64,000 nucleotides of DNA. It comes from JAKQIM01 sp029557965. Its GTDB lineage: Bacteria > Chloroflexota > Anaerolineae > Anaerolineales > UBA4823. The position numbers and the translations under genes are program-made. The notes under the pieces were generated by a model. It saw nothing but the letters and a program-made list of their open reading frames with translations, had not been told where the DNA came from and searched no databases. Below, in pieces: positions 62,020-64,000 of this stretch. Numbering within the stretch: position 1 is the stretch's first letter; each line of letters begins with the position of its first letter. The stretch lies in the NCBI GenBank assembly GCA_035341015.1, contig DAOQUL010000012.1, positions 1 to 64,000 of the forward strand. The letters run 5' to 3'.

Positions 62020-64000
62020 ATGCGTAAGTTATATGCTGTATTTGCTGTATTGCTTGTTGCGAGCATGGTGTTAGGTGCTTGCACAACGCCCACAGCGATG
62101 CCCATAGATGCCCCTGTGCAAGAGCCCACTGCCAAACCGGCAGCCACTGCGGTCCCGACTGAAAAGCCTGCGGAACCGACTGCTGCTCCTGCGGAACCGA
62201 CTGCGGCCCCGACCGAAGAACCCGCGCCGGCCTTCGTAGATCAGCCCTTTGGTGAGAATTTACCCACCGAGCCGACGATTGACATCCCGCTCGTGGTTGC
62301 CTATGAAGACTTCTCGCAGAAATTCAGCCCGTTCTTCTCTGAGACCGGGTATGATGCGGATGTCGCCGGCCTGACTCAGGTTGGCCTGCTGACCACCGAC
62401 CGCACTGGCGGTATCATCTTCAATGCGATCGAAGGCGAAGTTGTCAACTACAACGGCACCGATTACCTGTACAAGGGACCTGCCGACACCAAGGTTGAAT
62501 ATGATGCAGCCACCGACACGACCGTCTATACGGCTCGCCTGCGCGTTGGCATGAAGTTCTCGGATGGCGAACCCGTCACCGCTGACGACATCATCTTCAC
62601 CTACTACACCTACCTGGATCCCTCCTACGTTGGTTCGACGTCTCTGTCGTCTTACGACATCGTTGGCCTGAAGGACTACCAGACCCAGACCACCAGCGAA
62701 GTGTACGACAAGTACGCCACGATGGCTGCCGATATCTTCGCCGCCGGCCCCGACCACGCTTGGGCAGATGGCGATGGCTGGACTCAGGAACAGCAGGATG
62801 ATTTCTGGGCTCGGCTGAAGGCCGAATGGATGGCTGATGTTCAGGGTATCGTGAGCTACGTCAATGCCAACTACCGCGATGCTTATGCGGCAGATTACAT
62901 TGGCAAGGACCCTGCTGAAGTCGCCGAGAGCGAAGGCCTGCAGGTAGTTTTGGGTATGGCCCTGTGGGGTTACGGTGAGGTCGTTGATGGTGTCTTCACC
63001 GCTTCTCCGTCTGGCAAGACCTACGACATGGTGACTGAATTCCCCACTGTTGAAGACTACTATAACGAAACCTACGCCCTGTACGAAGGCGACCCGGTTG
63101 CTTATGCTTCCGTCGAGTCGGCCAATGGCACCGATGTGCTCGGGAACGTGAACTCCGACTTCATCGGCTACTGGGGCCCGCTGGATGAGAGCATGGGCGG
63201 CGCTGGCGTCCCGAACGTTTCCGGTATCGTCAAGCTTGACGATTACACCGTCCAGGTGACCGTGAATGGTTTCTCTGCCCCCGCAGTGTACTCGATCCTG
63301 GGTGTTCCGGTTACGCCGCTGCACTACTACGGCGATCCCGCGAAGTACGATTACGAAAACAACATGTTCGGCTTTGATTTTGGCGACCTGTCTAAGCAGG
63401 AAAGCCTGATCGCCACCCCGATGGGTGCTGGCCCCTACAAGTTCGTCAAATACGACAACAAGGTCGTGTACTTCGAAGCCAACGAGTTCTACTATCGTGG
63501 CTGCCCCAAGATCGCAGAGATCCAGTTCAAAGAAACTGTTTCTGCTGAAGTGCCCTCTGGCGTTCAGACCGGCACCGTCGATGCTGGTGAAATGACCGGT
63601 TCGCGCGCTCGCTTTGACGAAGTTGCTTCGTACAACTCGAACGGCGAGGTCGTTGGTGATGTCATCACCTTGAACAAGGTGGACAACCTTGGCTACGGCT
63701 ATGCCGGCATCAACGCCGACACCGTCAACGTTGCTGGCGATCCGGGTTCGGATGCTTCCAAGAACCTGCGCAAGGCCCTTGGCACCATCCTGGCCGTTTA
63801 CCGCGACGTTGCCATCGATAGCTACTACGGCGAAGCTGCCAGCGTCATCAACTACCCAATCTCGAACACCTCTTGGGCCGCTCCTCGCCCGACCGATGAA
63901 GACTACAAGGTCGCTTTCTCGACGGATGTCAATGGCAACCCCATTTACACCCCCGAAATGACCCCCGAAGAACGCTATGCTGCTGCTGAAGCTGCGGCCT
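62020..64000 (+). CDS. Family 5 substrate-binding lipoprotein (oligopeptide/dipeptide type), cut by the window end
   Basis: 660 codons visible, no stop before the edge. Lipoprotein signal (SMVLGACTTP), Pro/Thr/Ala linker, then a family 5 binding-protein fold: LRVGMKFSDGEPVTADDIIFTY (split at EP), a VKLDDYTVQVTVNG segment and GAGPYKFVKYDNKVVYFEANEFYY (split at KY). These bind peptides, oligosaccharides or metals complexes for ABC importers. ATG at 62020 follows AGGAG by 9 bases; an in-frame ATG at 62011 abuts that site and is unlikely. Permease genes would be expected beyond the window. Confidence 0.88.
   Translation, partial: MRKLYAVFAVLLVASMVLGACTTPTAMPIDAPVQEPTAKPAATAVPTEKPAEPTAAPAEPTAAPTEEPAPAFVDQPFGENLPTEPTIDIPLVVAYEDFSQKFSPFFSETGYDADVAGLTQVGLLTTDRTGGIIFNAIEGEVVNYNGTDYLYKGPADTKVEYDAATDTTVYTARLRVGMKFSDGEPVTADDIIFTYYTYLDPSYVGSTSLSSYDIVGLKDYQTQTTSEVYDKYATMAADIFAAGPDHAWADGDGWTQEQQDDFWARLKAEWMADVQGIVSYVNANYRDAYAADYIGKDPAEVAESEGLQVVLGMALWGYGEVVDGVFTASPSGKTYDMVTEFPTVEDYYNETYALYEGDPVAYASVESANGTDVLGNVNSDFIGYWGPLDESMGGAGVPNVSGIVKLDDYTVQVTVNGFSAPAVYSILGVPVTPLHYYGDPAKYDYENNMFGFDFGDLSKQESLIATPMGAGPYKFVKYDNKVVYFEANEFYYRGCPKIAEIQFKETVSAEVPSGVQTGTVDAGEMTGSRARFDEVASYNSNGEVVGDVITLNKVDNLGYGYAGINADTVNVAGDPGSDASKNLRKALGTILAVYRDVAIDSYYGEAASVINYPISNTSWAAPRPTDEDYKVAFSTDVNGNPIYTPEMTPEERYAAAEAAA

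Noticed and set aside
1..64000. tRNA, rRNA, CRISPR arrays, riboswitches and replication origin
   Set aside because: No cloverleaf, rRNA-like, regularly spaced repeat or DnaA-box cluster was noticed on reading. A covariance-model search would be needed to exclude small RNAs.

Overview
The window looks like a chromosomal segment of a Chloroflexota bacterium, most likely class Anaerolineae. This is an inference from gene content and style; no rRNA, tRNA or other strict phylogenetic marker is present. The supporting signs are a moderately high GC content, many Sec/lipobox proteins with Ala/Pro/Thr linkers, Thr/Pro-rich surface proteins, several very large ATPase-TPR signalling proteins, a fused E1 dehydrogenase, and repeated TATAAT boxes 5-8 bases before start codons, which suggests leaderless mRNAs. 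A few AT-richer patches (the first 0.4 kb, 55.5-58.0 kb and 61.2-62.0 kb) hold a transposase remnant, toxin-antitoxin genes, decayed duplicates and repeats, and look like accessory DNA.

Layout. 0-7 kb: an IS630-like transposase tail, a small membrane protein, an atypical SDR oxidoreductase, a DUF503 and a DUF4230 protein (divergent), a LipM-type octanoyltransferase, a large Thr/Pro-rich membrane protein and a DapA-family aldolase. 7-29 kb: a starch/maltodextrin locus. A ROK regulator is followed by two complete substrate-binding-protein/permease sets, two cytosolic-looking GH13 enzymes, a CBM48-esterase, a secreted GH13 lipoprotein, a GT39-like membrane protein with a C-terminal propeller, a secreted GH57 lipoprotein and a third, orphan binding lipoprotein. 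Together they can cut alpha-glucans outside the cell, import the dextrins and finish hydrolysis inside. No ABC ATPase is encoded here, so one must come from elsewhere. 29-32.7 kb: a HEAT-repeat protein, a zinc-ribbon protein, an SH3b protein, an ErpA/IscA-type protein and a DUF2270-DUF2179 membrane protein. 32.7-36.9 kb: an Rrf2 regulator directly coupled to pstSCAB. 36.9-45.9 kb, minus strand: an APH-like kinase, a transglutaminase-core membrane protein and a DUF58 protein (all overlapping), an SRPBCC-PDZ-DinB fusion, an alpha-beta fused 2-oxoacid dehydrogenase E1 and an HD-domain protein.

46-61.7 kb is the most unusual part. A 1530-residue protein joins ECF-sigma-like regions 2 and 4, a zinc-finger anti-sigma-like motif, one membrane helix, two beta-propellers and a LysM domain. 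Next come a CX5R phosphatase and a PspC protein. A 1321-residue protein joins an intact GGDEF domain to two P-loop ATPase modules and TPRs, and a 1052-residue protein joins a class III nucleotide cyclase to an ATPase and TPRs. Between the last two lie a nitroreductase, a HepT-MntA toxin-antitoxin pair, decayed nitroreductase copies, a palindromic repeat and a frameshifted secreted protein. After the cyclase come a broken VapC-like PIN gene and its ribbon-helix-helix antitoxin. The window ends inside a family 5 (peptide-type) binding lipoprotein.

Start codons were chosen from Shine-Dalgarno sites, 4-base ATGA/GTGA overlaps and -10 boxes. All assignments are read from sequence alone; no database search was run.
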